Below are positions 55,417-63,935 of a DNA stretch of 64,000 nt, piece after piece (the stretch's first letter is position 1; each line of letters begins with the position of its first letter). The position numbers and the translations under genes are program-made. This stretch comes from Anaerolineae bacterium (lineage in GTDB: Bacteria > Chloroflexota > Anaerolineae > DUEN01). The stretch covers positions 1 to 64,000 of the forward strand of contig JANXBS010000013.1 in the NCBI GenBank assembly GCA_025060615.1, read 5' to 3'. The notes beneath the pieces were generated by a model. The model worked only from the letters and a program-made list of their open reading frames with translations. It was not told the DNA's origin and did not search any database.

Positions 55417-56373
55417 TCATCGCGGCGTCGAGACCTCGCCGATGTTCAGCTCGACCTGTTCTAGGAGATCTGCAATCACGCGCGCGCTCGAGCGGCCGCG
55501 CAGGGCGCTCTCCGGGTGAACGATGCAGCGGTGGCTCAAGACGAGCGGGGCCAGCTCTTTCACGTCGTCTGGCAAGACGTAGTCGCGCCCTCGTACGGCG
55601 GCCAGCGCTTGACTGCTGCGGAACAGGCCCAGGCTGCCGCGCGGGCTGGCCCCTAGCGCCAGGTCAGGGTGCCGCCGGGTAGCCTGTACGAGGCGCACGA
55701 TGTAATCCCGCACGGTGTCATCCACGTGCACCTCCCATACTTGCTGGGCCAGCTCGGGCACGCGCGAACCGTTGACCACCGGCTCCAGTCGCTCGATGGG
55801 ATGCTGGCGTTGCAGGTTCAGCAGCATGTGCGATTCCTCGGCGAGGTCCAGGTAGCCCAGGCTCAACTTGAACAGGAAGCGATCCAATTGCGCCTCTGGA
55901 AGCGGGAACGTGCCCTCGTATTCGATGGGGTTCTGGGTGGCTAGGACGAGGAAGGGGCGAGCCAGGGTATATGTCGTGCCGTCAACGGTGATCTGGCGTT
56001 CGCCCATGCACTCCAACAGCGCGGCCTGAGTGCGCGGGGTGGCCCGATTGATCTCGTCGGCCAATAGGATGTTAGCGAAAGCAGGCCCTGGCCGAAACTC
56101 GAACTCGCGGGTCTTCTCGTTGAAAACGGAGACGCCGATGACATCGCTGGGAAGGAGGTCGGGTGTGCACTGTAGCCGTTTGAAGGTGACGCCCAAGGAG
56201 GCGGCGATCGCCCGGGCCAACATGGTCTTGCCGACGCCTGGTACATCCTCCAGCAGCACATGTCCTTCACACAACAGCGCTACGACGATGTACTCGATCA
56301 CCCTCCGTTTGCCCACGATCACCTGCTCGACGTTGGCGATGACGCGCTCAGCAAAGGCTTGAACCTCCCGCAC
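55417..56373 (-). CDS. MoxR-family AAA ATPase
   Basis: This 318-residue AAA+ ATPase has Walker A GVPGVGKTMLARAIA, Walker B NILLADEINRATPRTQAALLE and the sensor region ATQNPIEYEGTFPLPEAQLDRF. The C-terminal lid contains GASPRGSLGLFRSSQALAA. MoxR ATPases act as chaperone-like remodellers with vWA-type partners, here probably the DUF58 protein. The start is GTG 56373, with GGAGG 6-8 nt upstream. ATG 56406 is an alternative without a site. Confidence 0.92.
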   Translation of the reverse strand: MREVQAFAERVIANVEQVIVGKRRVIEYIVVALLCEGHVLLEDVPGVGKTMLARAIAASLGVTFKRLQCTPDLLPSDVIGVSVFNEKTREFEFRPGPAFANILLADEINRATPRTQAALLECMGERQITVDGTTYTLARPFLVLATQNPIEYEGTFPLPEAQLDRFLFKLSLGYLDLAEESHMLLNLQRQHPIERLEPVVNGSRVPELAQQVWEVHVDDTVRDYIVRLVQATRRHPDLALGASPRGSLGLFRSSQALAAVRGRDYVLPDDVKELAPLVLSHRCIVHPESALRGRSSARVIADLLEQVELNIGEVSTPR

Positions 56374-56464
56374 GCTTCCCTCCTCCCATCTCGTCTCATA
56401 CCGCATTGTACCGCTAAACGAGCAGGTTGACAAAGTATCGTCGGCTTCCCATTGCCAAAAAACA

Positions 56465-56493
56465 TTGCAATCATCTTGAAACTGTGTTATAAT
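56465..56493 (+). promoter_or_regulatory. Promoter upstream of the methyltransferase and parS
   Basis: TTGCAA (56465-56470), a 17-nt spacer and a perfect TATAAT (56488-56493) make a strong promoter about 120 nt before the methyltransferase start. The leader contains the hairpin at 56534-56554 and the parS site. Confidence 0.75.
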
Positions 56494-56533
56494 GGAAATG
56501 TGAGCATCAGCCGAGGATTATGCGCGTTTGAGG

Positions 56534-56554
56534 AGGCGGCGATCAGCGCCGCCT
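56534..56554 (+). promoter_or_regulatory. Leader hairpin before parS
   Basis: A perfect 8-bp inverted repeat AGGCGGCG-ATCAG-CGCCGCCT lies in the leader, followed by TCTT. The T tract is too short for a sure terminator; an attenuator is possible. Confidence 0.4.
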
Positions 56555-56580
56555 TCTTGCATGGGCTGGTCGCGTGCCAA

Positions 56581-56596
56581 TGTTTCACGTGAAACA
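56581..56596. other. parS centromere-like site (ParB binding)
   Basis: TGTTTCACGTGAAACA is a perfect 16-bp palindrome identical to the consensus chromosomal parS bound by ParB/Spo0J. It lies between a strong promoter and the methyltransferase ATG at 56613. parS sites cluster in the origin domain of most bacteria. No parA or parB is in the window, and no second copy was noticed. Confidence 0.9.
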
Positions 56597-56612
56597 TCAG
56601 GAGCGAGCCCCG

Positions 56613-57518
56613 ATGCCGGATGTCTCTTCCATAGCCATCTGCGACTACGAAGGCAGCCCCTATCGCACAGCGTTTTGGGAGGGACAAGGACGTGAGTTTG
56701 AGGATCGGGCGGAACGGATCGCATTGCGTCACCTATTGCCTCCAGGCGGCCGCCGATTGGTGGAGGTCGGTGCCGGCTTTGGGCGTCTCGCGGACCTGTA
56801 CGCGCGATTTGAGCAGGTGATCTTGCTCGATTACTCCCGCTCCTTGCTCCGGGAAGCGCGCGAACGCCTCGGTTCTGACCCCCGCATCGTGTACGTCGCC
56901 GCTAATGTCTATCAGATGCCGCTGGGCACTGGCGCCGTAGATACAGCCGTGATGGTCCGCGTCGCACACCACCTAGCCGATGTCCCCTGCGCCTTGCGTG
57001 AGCTGGCTCGCATTGTCTGTACCGGAGGGGCCCTCGTCATGGAATATGCCAACAAGCGCCATCTGAAATCCATCGCACGCTACGCCCTCGGCCGCCAGCG
57101 ATGGAGCCCATTCGACCCTGAGCCATACGAGTTTGCCCCATTGAACTTCGACTTCCATCCGGCCTGGATGAGCCGGCGTCTGCGCGAGGCGGGGTTTCAG
57201 ATCGAGCGAGAGCGCGCCGTCTCACACCTGCGATCGGGCTTGCTCAAACGTTGGTTCTCAGGGGAAACGTTGGCTCGAGTGGATGGGTGGCTGCAGGGGC
57301 CAGGCGCTGTCGTCAAGTTGGCCCCTAGCGTCTTCGTGCGCGCGCGACGAGCAGGCTCGTCTCCTGCAAGACTGCCGGATATGTGCTTTCGCTGCCCTGT
57401 TTGCGGCGTTGAACCCTTGACTCCGGAGCCAGCGGGCCTCCTCTGCCCTGCCTGTTACCGTCTCTGGCCGCTGCGAGATGGCATCTATGACTTTAAGAGC
57501 CCGGATGGGGATACATAA
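56613..57518 (+). CDS. Class I SAM-dependent methyltransferase with C-terminal zinc ribbon
   Basis: This 301-residue protein has a Rossmann methyltransferase domain (motif I LVEVGAGFGRLADLY, VDTAVMVRVAHHLADVPCALRELARI). A C-terminal Trm112-like ribbon has cysteine pairs (CPVC...CPAC) followed by YRLWPLRDGIYDF. The substrate is unknown. The start at ATG 56613 follows AGGAG; an ATG 39 bases upstream sits just before parS and would put parS in the coding frame. It has its own strong promoter. Confidence 0.85.
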   Translation: MPDVSSIAICDYEGSPYRTAFWEGQGREFEDRAERIALRHLLPPGGRRLVEVGAGFGRLADLYARFEQVILLDYSRSLLREARERLGSDPRIVYVAANVYQMPLGTGAVDTAVMVRVAHHLADVPCALRELARIVCTGGALVMEYANKRHLKSIARYALGRQRWSPFDPEPYEFAPLNFDFHPAWMSRRLREAGFQIERERAVSHLRSGLLKRWFSGETLARVDGWLQGPGAVVKLAPSVFVRARRAGSSPARLPDMCFRCPVCGVEPLTPEPAGLLCPACYRLWPLRDGIYDFKSPDGDT

Positions 57519-57609
57519 AACCCTTTGCTCAGTTAATCTATGCTTAATCTGCCCGTGCTAAGGTATGCCCCGTTGTTAAGCTTCCCAGCACTGCGGAGGT
57601 GGAACAGGC

Positions 57610-58521
57610 ATGATCCAGGTGCAGGACTTGACCAAAACATACGGCGACTTCACCGCCATCCGGAACGTCTCGTTTCGAGTGGAGCGCGGCGAGGTGCTGG
57701 GGTTCCTGGGGCCTAACGGTGCTGGCAAAACCACCACCATGCGCATCCTCACCGGTTTCATGCCGCCCACCAGCGGACGGGTCACAGTCGCCGGCTACGA
57801 CGTCTTTGAGAACTCCTTGGAGGCCAGACGGCACATCGGCTATCTGCCCGAGAACGTGCCCCTATACCCCGAGATGACCGTGGCCGGCTACCTGGACTTC
57901 GTCGCTGCCCTGCGCGATGTCCCCAACCGGAGGGATGCCGTAGAGCGAGTCATGGACTCGCTGAGCCTGGAGGATCACGCAGATGTCCCTATCGCCAAGC
58001 TGTCCAAAGGGTACCGGCAGCGCGTGGGCCTGGCGCAGGCCCTGGTCCATGATCCAGATGTGGTCATCTTGGATGAGCCGACCATCGGCCTTGATCCCAA
58101 GCAGATCATCGAGGTACGGGAGCTCATCCGCAACCTGGGTGGCGATCACACCGTTATCCTCAGCACGCACATCCTGCCCGAGGTCAGCCAGGTCTGCAGC
58201 CGCGTCCTGATCATCAACGAGGGCCAGATCGTGGCTGAGGATACTCCCGAACGGCTGACGGCCCGCCTCAAAGGGGGCGAACGCGTCTTCATCCACGTGG
58301 CTAACGGGCCCTCCGATCCCTGTCCGGTGCTAGCTGCCATTGACGGCGTGCAAGAGGTGACTGAGATAGGCAATGGCCACTATGAGGTCACCTGCGCGCT
58401 AGGCCAGGATCTACGACCGGTCCTGGCTCGTACCCTGATTGAGCACGGATGGGATCTGCTCGAGTTGCGTCCCGTTGGCATGAGCTTGGAGGAGATCTTC
58501 TTAAAGCTGACCACCGAATAG
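57610..58521 (+). CDS. ABC transporter ATP-binding protein (Gld/ABC-2 type)
   Basis: This 303-residue ATPase has Walker A GPNGAGKTTT, signature LSKGYRQRVGLAQAL and Walker B VVILDEPTIGLDP. It belongs to the ABC-2 exporter class and resembles GldA-like components. GGAGG precedes the ATG. It is first in a four-gene cluster with an ABC-2 permease, a GldG-like protein and a DUF4340 protein, a set commonly found together in many phyla and thought to form one membrane complex of unknown cargo. Confidence 0.92.
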   Translation: MIQVQDLTKTYGDFTAIRNVSFRVERGEVLGFLGPNGAGKTTTMRILTGFMPPTSGRVTVAGYDVFENSLEARRHIGYLPENVPLYPEMTVAGYLDFVAALRDVPNRRDAVERVMDSLSLEDHADVPIAKLSKGYRQRVGLAQALVHDPDVVILDEPTIGLDPKQIIEVRELIRNLGGDHTVILSTHILPEVSQVCSRVLIINEGQIVAEDTPERLTARLKGGERVFIHVANGPSDPCPVLAAIDGVQEVTEIGNGHYEVTCALGQDLRPVLARTLIEHGWDLLELRPVGMSLEEIFLKLTTE

Positions 58522-58575
58522 CGGTTTCAATGATCCAGCAAGGGAGCTAACACTAGGGAGGTGAGCACAAGCTTC

Positions 58576-59298
58576 ATGAGAAACATCTTCATCATCGCAC
58601 GACGTGAGGTGGAAGCCTACTTTGTCTCTCCGATCGCTTATGTGGTCATCGCCGCCTATCTGGTGGTAATGGGCCTGATCTTCGCTTTGATCGTCGCTGG
58701 ACAGCCCGGCGCTGAAGCTTCTCTCCGCTTCGTGTTCGGGAACGCGTTTAGCGCCCTCATTTTGATCATCATCGGCCCGCTGTTGACGATGCGCCTCCTG
58801 GCCGAGGAGCAGCGGACCGGCACCATTGAGCTCCTCCTCACTGCGCCCGTGCGCGATTGGGAGGTGGTCATCGGCAAATATCTGGCCAGTTGTACGGTGT
58901 TCCTGGCCATGTTGGCTCCGACGGCGGTATACCCATTGTTGATCGAGCGCTACGGCAATCCCGATCGCGCGCTGTTCTTCAGCACGTACCTGGGCCTCAT
59001 CTTGCTGGGAGCCGCCATCCTGTCGCTAGGCCTGTTGACGTCCGCAGTGACCCAGAACCAGATCATCGCCGCGTTCCTGGGGCTGGGGCTGACGCTGCTG
59101 ATGACGTTCACGGAGTTCCTAGCTTCGGTGGTGGGAGCTCCTTTGTCTGATGTCCTGTCCTATCTGGGGCTGTTCAATCACTTCTTCGATTTCCTACGCG
59201 GCGTCGTGGACACACGGGATATCGTGTACTATCTGAGCGTGATCATCGGTGCCTTGTTCCTCACCACACAGGTGTTGGCCGCGCGGAGGTGGCGCTGA
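58576..59298 (+). CDS. ABC-2 type permease (GldF-like)
   Basis: This 240-residue permease has six membrane helices and the typical start ARREVEAYFVSPIAYVVIAAYLVVMGLIF, then LLTMRLLAEEQRTGTIELLLTAPVRDWEVVIGKYLA. The start is ATG 58576; a GTG five codons upstream lies in the GGGAGGTG ribosome site itself. Its stop overlaps the GldG start (TGATG), so translation is coupled. Confidence 0.92.
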   Translation: MRNIFIIARREVEAYFVSPIAYVVIAAYLVVMGLIFALIVAGQPGAEASLRFVFGNAFSALILIIIGPLLTMRLLAEEQRTGTIELLLTAPVRDWEVVIGKYLASCTVFLAMLAPTAVYPLLIERYGNPDRALFFSTYLGLILLGAAILSLGLLTSAVTQNQIIAAFLGLGLTLLMTFTEFLASVVGAPLSDVLSYLGLFNHFFDFLRGVVDTRDIVYYLSVIIGALFLTTQVLAARRWR

Positions 59299-60845
59299 TG
59301 GTCATCCGGTTACGACAAGTCGCCCCTCACCTGGCTGGCACCGGCCTGGTCCTTCTGCTGCTGGCCTTGGCAGCTCACATCCTGGGCAGCGACCCTCGGT
59401 GGCTGCCGGAGGCGCTGCTCGGCGTTGGAGCTGTGTTGATCATCAGCTATGGCCTGCTGCGGCCCCGCGAGGTCGCTGCAGCGCTCACGGGCCGGCGGGC
59501 GATCTACGGCGGCAACGCGTTGCTGATGAGCATAGCCTTCCTGGGCATCTTGGTCATCGTCAACTTCCTGGCCGCGCGTTACCACAAACGCTTCGACCTC
59601 ACAGAGAACAAGCGGTATACCCTCTCGCAACAGACCATCCAGGTCTTGAACTCATTGCAAGAGCCGGTTAAAGTGACAGGCTTTTTTACGCCGGACGACC
59701 TGCGGCGATCCGATGTGGAAGACCTGCTCAAGGAGTACGCGTACCGCAGCGATAAATTCACCTACGAGTTCGTGGATCCAGAGCAGCGCCCTGGGGAGGC
59801 GCGCCGGTTGGGCGTAACTAGCTATGGGGTTCTGGTGTTCCAACGCGGCGAGAAGCGACAGGAGACCTTCGGCATGGACGAGGAGGACCTGACCAGCGCG
59901 CTGCTGAAGGTATCGCGAGATGAGCAGAGGGTGATCTATTTCACCACCGGGCACAAGGAGCGCGATCCCCAGAGCTTTCAACCCCTGGATTATGGCAACA
60001 TCGGACAGGTGTTGGGACGGGATAATTACGATGTGAAATCGCTGAACCTGGCCACGATCACCACCACGATCCCCAGCGATGCAGCCGTGATCGTTGTCGC
60101 CTCGCCACAAATCCCCTTTGCCCCGGAAGAGGTGGATCGGCTCGACCAATGGCTGAGCCAAGGCGGGCGACTGTTGCTGCTGGCAGACCCTCCTGTCCCT
60201 GGAGCGGAAGACCCTATGGCCGCGTTCTCTGGGATGCTGGCCAAGTGGGGCGTGCGATTGCGCAGCGATGTAGCCATTGACCCGGTGAGCTCCTTCTTCG
60301 GCGACGCGGCCTCGCCTTTGATCACGCGCTTTCCATTCTCCAGCATCACTAAGGATCTGGGCGGGTTGACCACGTTCTTTCCAGTGGCCCGCACCATGGA
60401 GTTGACCGATCCGCCTCCCGAGGGAGTGACCCTCACACGGCTGCTGGAGACCACCCAGGATAGTTGGGGTGAGACCAACCTGACTAGCCAGCAGGCCCGT
60501 TATGATCCAGATGCTGACGTGCGTGGCCCGTTAGTGCTGGCCGCGATGATCGAATCTCAGGAGAAGAAGAGCCGGCTGGTGGTCTTCGGGGACGCTGACT
60601 TCGTCTCCAACAACATCTTAAGCAGCGTCCGCGGTGCGTTCGGCAATGCCGATCTCTTCCGCAACAGCATCAACTGGTTGGCCGAAGAGGAGGCGCTGAT
60701 CGCCATCAGCCCCAAGCCGCCTGAGGTGCGGACGATGCAACCGCTGACGCCAGCGCAACGGAACCTGATCTTCTATGGCTCGGTGATCTTCCTGCCACTG
60801 CTCGTCCTCGCTCTTGGCGGGGCTGTTTGGTGGCAACGACGATGA
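59298..60845 (+). CDS. GldG-like auxiliary membrane protein
   Basis: This 515-residue protein of the GldG/IFT52-like auxiliary transport family has N-terminal membrane helices (about 12-95). A large extracytoplasmic part follows (KRFDLTENKRYTLSQQTIQVLNSL, VIYFTTGHKERDP, DQWLSQGGRLLLLADPP), with a C-terminal membrane helix (LIFYGSVIFLPLLVLALGGAVWW). It is the partner of the preceding ATPase and permease. The start at ATG 59298 follows GGAGGT at 7 nt. Confidence 0.9.
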   Translation: MVIRLRQVAPHLAGTGLVLLLLALAAHILGSDPRWLPEALLGVGAVLIISYGLLRPREVAAALTGRRAIYGGNALLMSIAFLGILVIVNFLAARYHKRFDLTENKRYTLSQQTIQVLNSLQEPVKVTGFFTPDDLRRSDVEDLLKEYAYRSDKFTYEFVDPEQRPGEARRLGVTSYGVLVFQRGEKRQETFGMDEEDLTSALLKVSRDEQRVIYFTTGHKERDPQSFQPLDYGNIGQVLGRDNYDVKSLNLATITTTIPSDAAVIVVASPQIPFAPEEVDRLDQWLSQGGRLLLLADPPVPGAEDPMAAFSGMLAKWGVRLRSDVAIDPVSSFFGDAASPLITRFPFSSITKDLGGLTTFFPVARTMELTDPPPEGVTLTRLLETTQDSWGETNLTSQQARYDPDADVRGPLVLAAMIESQEKKSRLVVFGDADFVSNNILSSVRGAFGNADLFRNSINWLAEEEALIAISPKPPEVRTMQPLTPAQRNLIFYGSVIFLPLLVLALGGAVWWQRR

Positions 60846-60907
60846 TGACGGACGACCATGGATGACGGCGAAGGAACTCTCGTCTTCATCTCAATCAGGT
60901 GATCGCC

Positions 60908-61567
60908 ATGCGATTTCGCAATACGCTCTTGACGCTGCTCATCTTTGCGCTGCTTGGAGGGTATGTCTATTTCTTTGAGATCAGAAACAAAAGTGGCTCT
61001 GAAGAGTCCACCCAGTCAGCCAACGTGCCCGTATGGGAGCTCCAGGCATCTGAGGTGGTCCAATTGGATGTCTCAGGGCCAGAGGGGCGGACCCGTCTGG
61101 CACGTACCAACCAGGATGCCCCATGGGAGCTGGTAGACCCGGAGACCGGGGCAAGGCAAGCGGCAGATGACGTCCGCGTGGACCGGATCGTGAGCTCGCT
61201 CGCCAGCCTGCAGGCCACGCGCGTCTTTACCAACACGCCCAACCTAGCCGAGTATGGACTAGACGCGCCAGCCTGGCGCGCCGAACTCCGCCAGAGCAGC
61301 GGTGAGGTAAAGACACTTCAATGGGGAGATCAAACCCCGCAGGGATCCGCATATTATGTCAAAAAAGGAGAGGAGGGAACCGTCTACGTGATCTCGGCGT
61401 TCACCATAGGGGATTTGGAACGTCTGGTGCGTGAACCGGCTTATCCGCCCACCCCGACGCCGACGGTCACCCCCACTGCGTCGGTGACCGTCACCGTCAC
61501 GATCACATCCACGATCACGCCCACTGAAGTAGCGGTAACCGCCACACCGTTGGCAAATCAGGAGTAA
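60908..61567 (+). CDS. DUF4340 domain protein
   Basis: This 219-residue protein has an N-terminal membrane helix (LLTLLIFALLGGYVYFFEI), a DUF4340 domain (about residues 40-165: VWELQASEVVQLDVSGPEG, ATRVFTNTPNLAEYGLDAP) and a Thr/Pro/Val-rich tail that is probably disordered. DUF4340 proteins are the regular fourth member of GldA/F/G-type clusters. ATG 60908 is preferred over a GTG 3 codons upstream. Between GldG and this gene lies a copy of the GACGATGG-type repeat. Confidence 0.85.
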   Translation: MRFRNTLLTLLIFALLGGYVYFFEIRNKSGSEESTQSANVPVWELQASEVVQLDVSGPEGRTRLARTNQDAPWELVDPETGARQAADDVRVDRIVSSLASLQATRVFTNTPNLAEYGLDAPAWRAELRQSSGEVKTLQWGDQTPQGSAYYVKKGEEGTVYVISAFTIGDLERLVREPAYPPTPTPTVTPTASVTVTVTITSTITPTEVAVTATPLANQE

Positions 61568-61645
61568 GAACTCGTGACCAGCTTGCAGGCTTCGGGCCTG
61601 CAAGGGTTTGGGATAGATCAGGGAAAGAGAAGGAGAGGAGAAAAG

Positions 61646-62821
61646 TTGCAGAAGACCACTGCTCGGGCTACAGCGTCATCAGTTACCGTGGAAACCATCC
61701 GGCGCCTTCTACGCCTTGGCCGGCAACAGGGCTACGTTACTTACGATGAGGTGATGGAAGCGCTTCCAGAGGCCGAGACAGACCCCGAGGAAGTCGAAGA
61801 AGTGTTCACAGCCTTATACGAGTCCGGCATCGAGATCGTCCGCTCAGATGGCAACGAGACGTCAGCCTTCTCCGCTGAATTGTTGGAAGATGATCTGGAG
61901 CCTGACCTGGAAGAGCTCGACACGAGCGACACGATCAGTCTGTACTTAAAGGAGATCGGGCGTGTGCCATTGCTCACCGCCGAGGAGGAGGTCCAGCTGG
62001 CCAAGCGTATGGAACGTGGGCGGGCAGCTTGCCGCCAGCTTGCCCAGAACGTCTGCGATCCAGCCGAGCGCGAGGCGCTGCTGGAACAGGTCCGCGACGG
62101 TGAAAGGGCGCAACAGCACCTCATCGAGGCCAACTCGCGATTGGTGGTCAGCGTTGCCAAAAAATATATGGGGCGCGGCGTCCCGTTTCTGGATTTAATC
62201 CAGGAGGGGAACATCGGCCTTATCCGGGCGGTGAAAAAGTTCGACTATCGGCGCGGGTACAAGTTCAGCACCTATGCCACCTGGTGGATTCGGCAAGCGG
62301 TGACGCGCGCTATCGCCGATCAGGCCCGCACCATCCGCGTCCCAGTGCACATGTATGAACAGATCAACCGGGTACACCGAACCAGCCGGCAATTGGCTCA
62401 GCAACTGGGGCGCGATCCCACTGTGGAGGAGATCGCAGCGGAGATGAGCGTGCCTCAAGAGAAAATCGAACAGGTAATCCAGGCCTCACAACATCCTCTG
62501 AGCCTGGAAACGCCCGTGGGCGAGGAAGAAGATTCCTTCCTGGGCGATTTCGTGGAGGACGAGAAGGCCCTATCGCCAGGCGACGAGGCAAGCCGGCGTA
62601 TGCTACGGGAGGCCATTGATGAGATCCTGGAATCGTTAAGCCCGCGTGAGGTGCGCATCTTACAGATGCGCTTTGGCCTTTTGGACGGCTGTACACATAC
62701 CCTGGAAGAAGTGGGACACAAGTTCGGCGTCACTCGCGAGCGTATACGCCAGATCGAGGCTCAAGCCCTCAATCGGCTACGCCATCCCAGCCGCAGCCGG
62801 CGCTTACGCGAATATTTGTAG
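61646..62821 (+). CDS. rpoD: Primary RNA polymerase sigma factor (RpoD/SigA)
   Basis: This group 1 type sigma-70 has a region 1.1-like acidic N-terminus (residues 10-100) and region 1.2 ([29 protein letters not shown]). Region 2 includes NLG-type [38 protein letters not shown], and regions 3 and 4 end with [30 protein letters not shown]. It probably reads the TTGACA/TATAAT promoters seen here. The start is set at TTG 61646, where AGGAGAGGAG is well placed; a GTG 24 codons upstream lacks a site. Confidence 0.93.
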   Translation: MQKTTARATASSVTVETIRRLLRLGRQQGYVTYDEVMEALPEAETDPEEVEEVFTALYESGIEIVRSDGNETSAFSAELLEDDLEPDLEELDTSDTISLYLKEIGRVPLLTAEEEVQLAKRMERGRAACRQLAQNVCDPAEREALLEQVRDGERAQQHLIEANSRLVVSVAKKYMGRGVPFLDLIQEGNIGLIRAVKKFDYRRGYKFSTYATWWIRQAVTRAIADQARTIRVPVHMYEQINRVHRTSRQLAQQLGRDPTVEEIAAEMSVPQEKIEQVIQASQHPLSLETPVGEEEDSFLGDFVEDEKALSPGDEASRRMLREAIDEILESLSPREVRILQMRFGLLDGCTHTLEEVGHKFGVTRERIRQIEAQALNRLRHPSRSRRLREYL

Positions 62822-62875
62822 CGCATTGCACTGCCGGACGGCCTGACCTGATTCGCCAAATCCGGCGAGGGATGC

Positions 62876-62881
62876 TATAAT
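62876..62881 (+). promoter_or_regulatory. -10 element of the panB leader promoter
   Basis: A perfect TATAAT lies at 62876-62881; the -35 region (about 62852-62858, TTCGCC) is weak. A transcript from here would begin near 62888 and reach the terminator at 63011-63040 after about 150 nt. Confidence 0.55.
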
Positions 62882-62887
62882 CCATTT

Positions 62888-63040
62888 GCCACTGACCCAC
62901 AAGTGGGCAGTGAGCGATGTCTCTAGGCACAATTGCGTCGCTTGGATCGCCGCGGCGACCGAGACGACGGCATACGACACTGAGCATCTGTAGCGCGCTC
63001 ATGTCCATATGCCCCTCGGTTCGCCGAGGGGCTTTTGTTT
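62888..63040 (+). ncRNA. Structured leader RNA ahead of panB
   Basis: The 150-nt leader opens with a long hairpin, CACTG-(A)-CCCAC-AA-GTGGG-CAGTG (62890-62912), with one bulged A. A second possible stem follows (GTCGC/GCGAC, about 62927-62960), and the leader ends in an intrinsic terminator 12 nt before the panB start. This is the layout of a transcription attenuator. A 'pan' RNA motif with bulged A residues is known upstream of panB/C/D in several phyla; I cannot confirm a match by eye. A free small RNA is an alternative. Confidence 0.45.
63011..63040 (+). terminator. Intrinsic terminator in the panB leader
   Basis: GCCCCTCGG-TTCG-CCGAGGGGC is a perfect 9-bp stem with a stable UUCG tetraloop followed by TTTTGTTT. 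It is a classic intrinsic terminator placed 12 nt before the panB ATG. Confidence 0.9.
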
Positions 63041-63051
63041 GGGAGGCAGGC

Positions 63052-63924
63052 ATGACGCGCAAGAAAACGACCATCCTTACCTTGCATGAGAAGAAGCAGC
63101 ACGGTGAGCCGATCACCATGGTCACCGCCTACGACTATCCGAGCGCCCTCGTCGTGGACCGCGTGGGCATTGACTGTATCCTCGTTGGCGACTCGCTGGC
63201 GATGGTCGTGTTGGGCCATGAGTCCACCCTGCCGGTGACCATGGATGAGATGCTCCACCACTGCCGCGCCGTCCGTCGCGGCGCTCAATATGCATTCCTG
63301 ATCGGCGACATGCCCTTTCTCTCCTACCAAGCCGATCGAGTTGAGGCCGTGCGCAACGCCGGCCGCTTCCTGAAAGAGGCGGGGATGGACGCGGTCAAGC
63401 TGGAAGGGGGGCGCGAGATGGCCGATACCGTGCGCGCCATCAGTGCCGCTGGTATCCCGGTCGTCGGGCACATCGGCCTCACTCCTCAGTCGGTGAGCAA
63501 GCTGGGTGGCTATCGGCTGCAGGGGCGCACTGCTGAGGATGCCCGTCGGCTATGGGAAGATGCCGAAGCGTTGCAGGAGGCCGGCGCAGTGATGCTAGTC
63601 CTGGAGATGGTGCCCGATCGCGTCGCTGAGCAGATCTCCCGCCGGCTGCGCATCCCCACGATCGGCATCGGCGCCGGCCCAGGCTGCGACGGCCAGGTGC
63701 TGGTGTTGCATGATCTGTTGGGGATGTTCGACCGTTTCATACCGCGCTTCGTCAAGCGCTATGCCAACCTCTTCGCCGAGATGGAGCGCGCCCTGGCCGA
63801 GTACCGTGATGACGTCGTCCAACGGCGCTTCCCGGCGGCCGAACATGCTTTCGCCATGGACGATGCCGAGTGGGCGAAATGGTCACAGGAAATGGCGCAG
63901 TTAGGGGTGCTGGCTCGCCATTGA
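63052..63924 (+). CDS. panB: 3-methyl-2-oxobutanoate hydroxymethyltransferase
   Basis: PanB transfers a hydroxymethyl group from methylene-tetrahydrofolate to ketoisovalerate, giving ketopantoate for coenzyme A synthesis. Motifs include ITMVTAYDYPSALVVDRVGID, LVGDSLAMVVLGHESTLPVTMDEM, GHIGLTPQSVSKLGGYRLQGR and IGIGAGPGCDGQVLVLHDLLGM. The start at ATG 63052 follows GGGAGG; a longer frame starting upstream would run through the terminator. panE follows after 11 nt. Confidence 0.96.
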   Translation: MTRKKTTILTLHEKKQHGEPITMVTAYDYPSALVVDRVGIDCILVGDSLAMVVLGHESTLPVTMDEMLHHCRAVRRGAQYAFLIGDMPFLSYQADRVEAVRNAGRFLKEAGMDAVKLEGGREMADTVRAISAAGIPVVGHIGLTPQSVSKLGGYRLQGRTAEDARRLWEDAEALQEAGAVMLVLEMVPDRVAEQISRRLRIPTIGIGAGPGCDGQVLVLHDLLGMFDRFIPRFVKRYANLFAEMERALAEYRDDVVQRRFPAAEHAFAMDDAEWAKWSQEMAQLGVLARH

Positions 63925-63935
63925 GGGTTGCAGAC

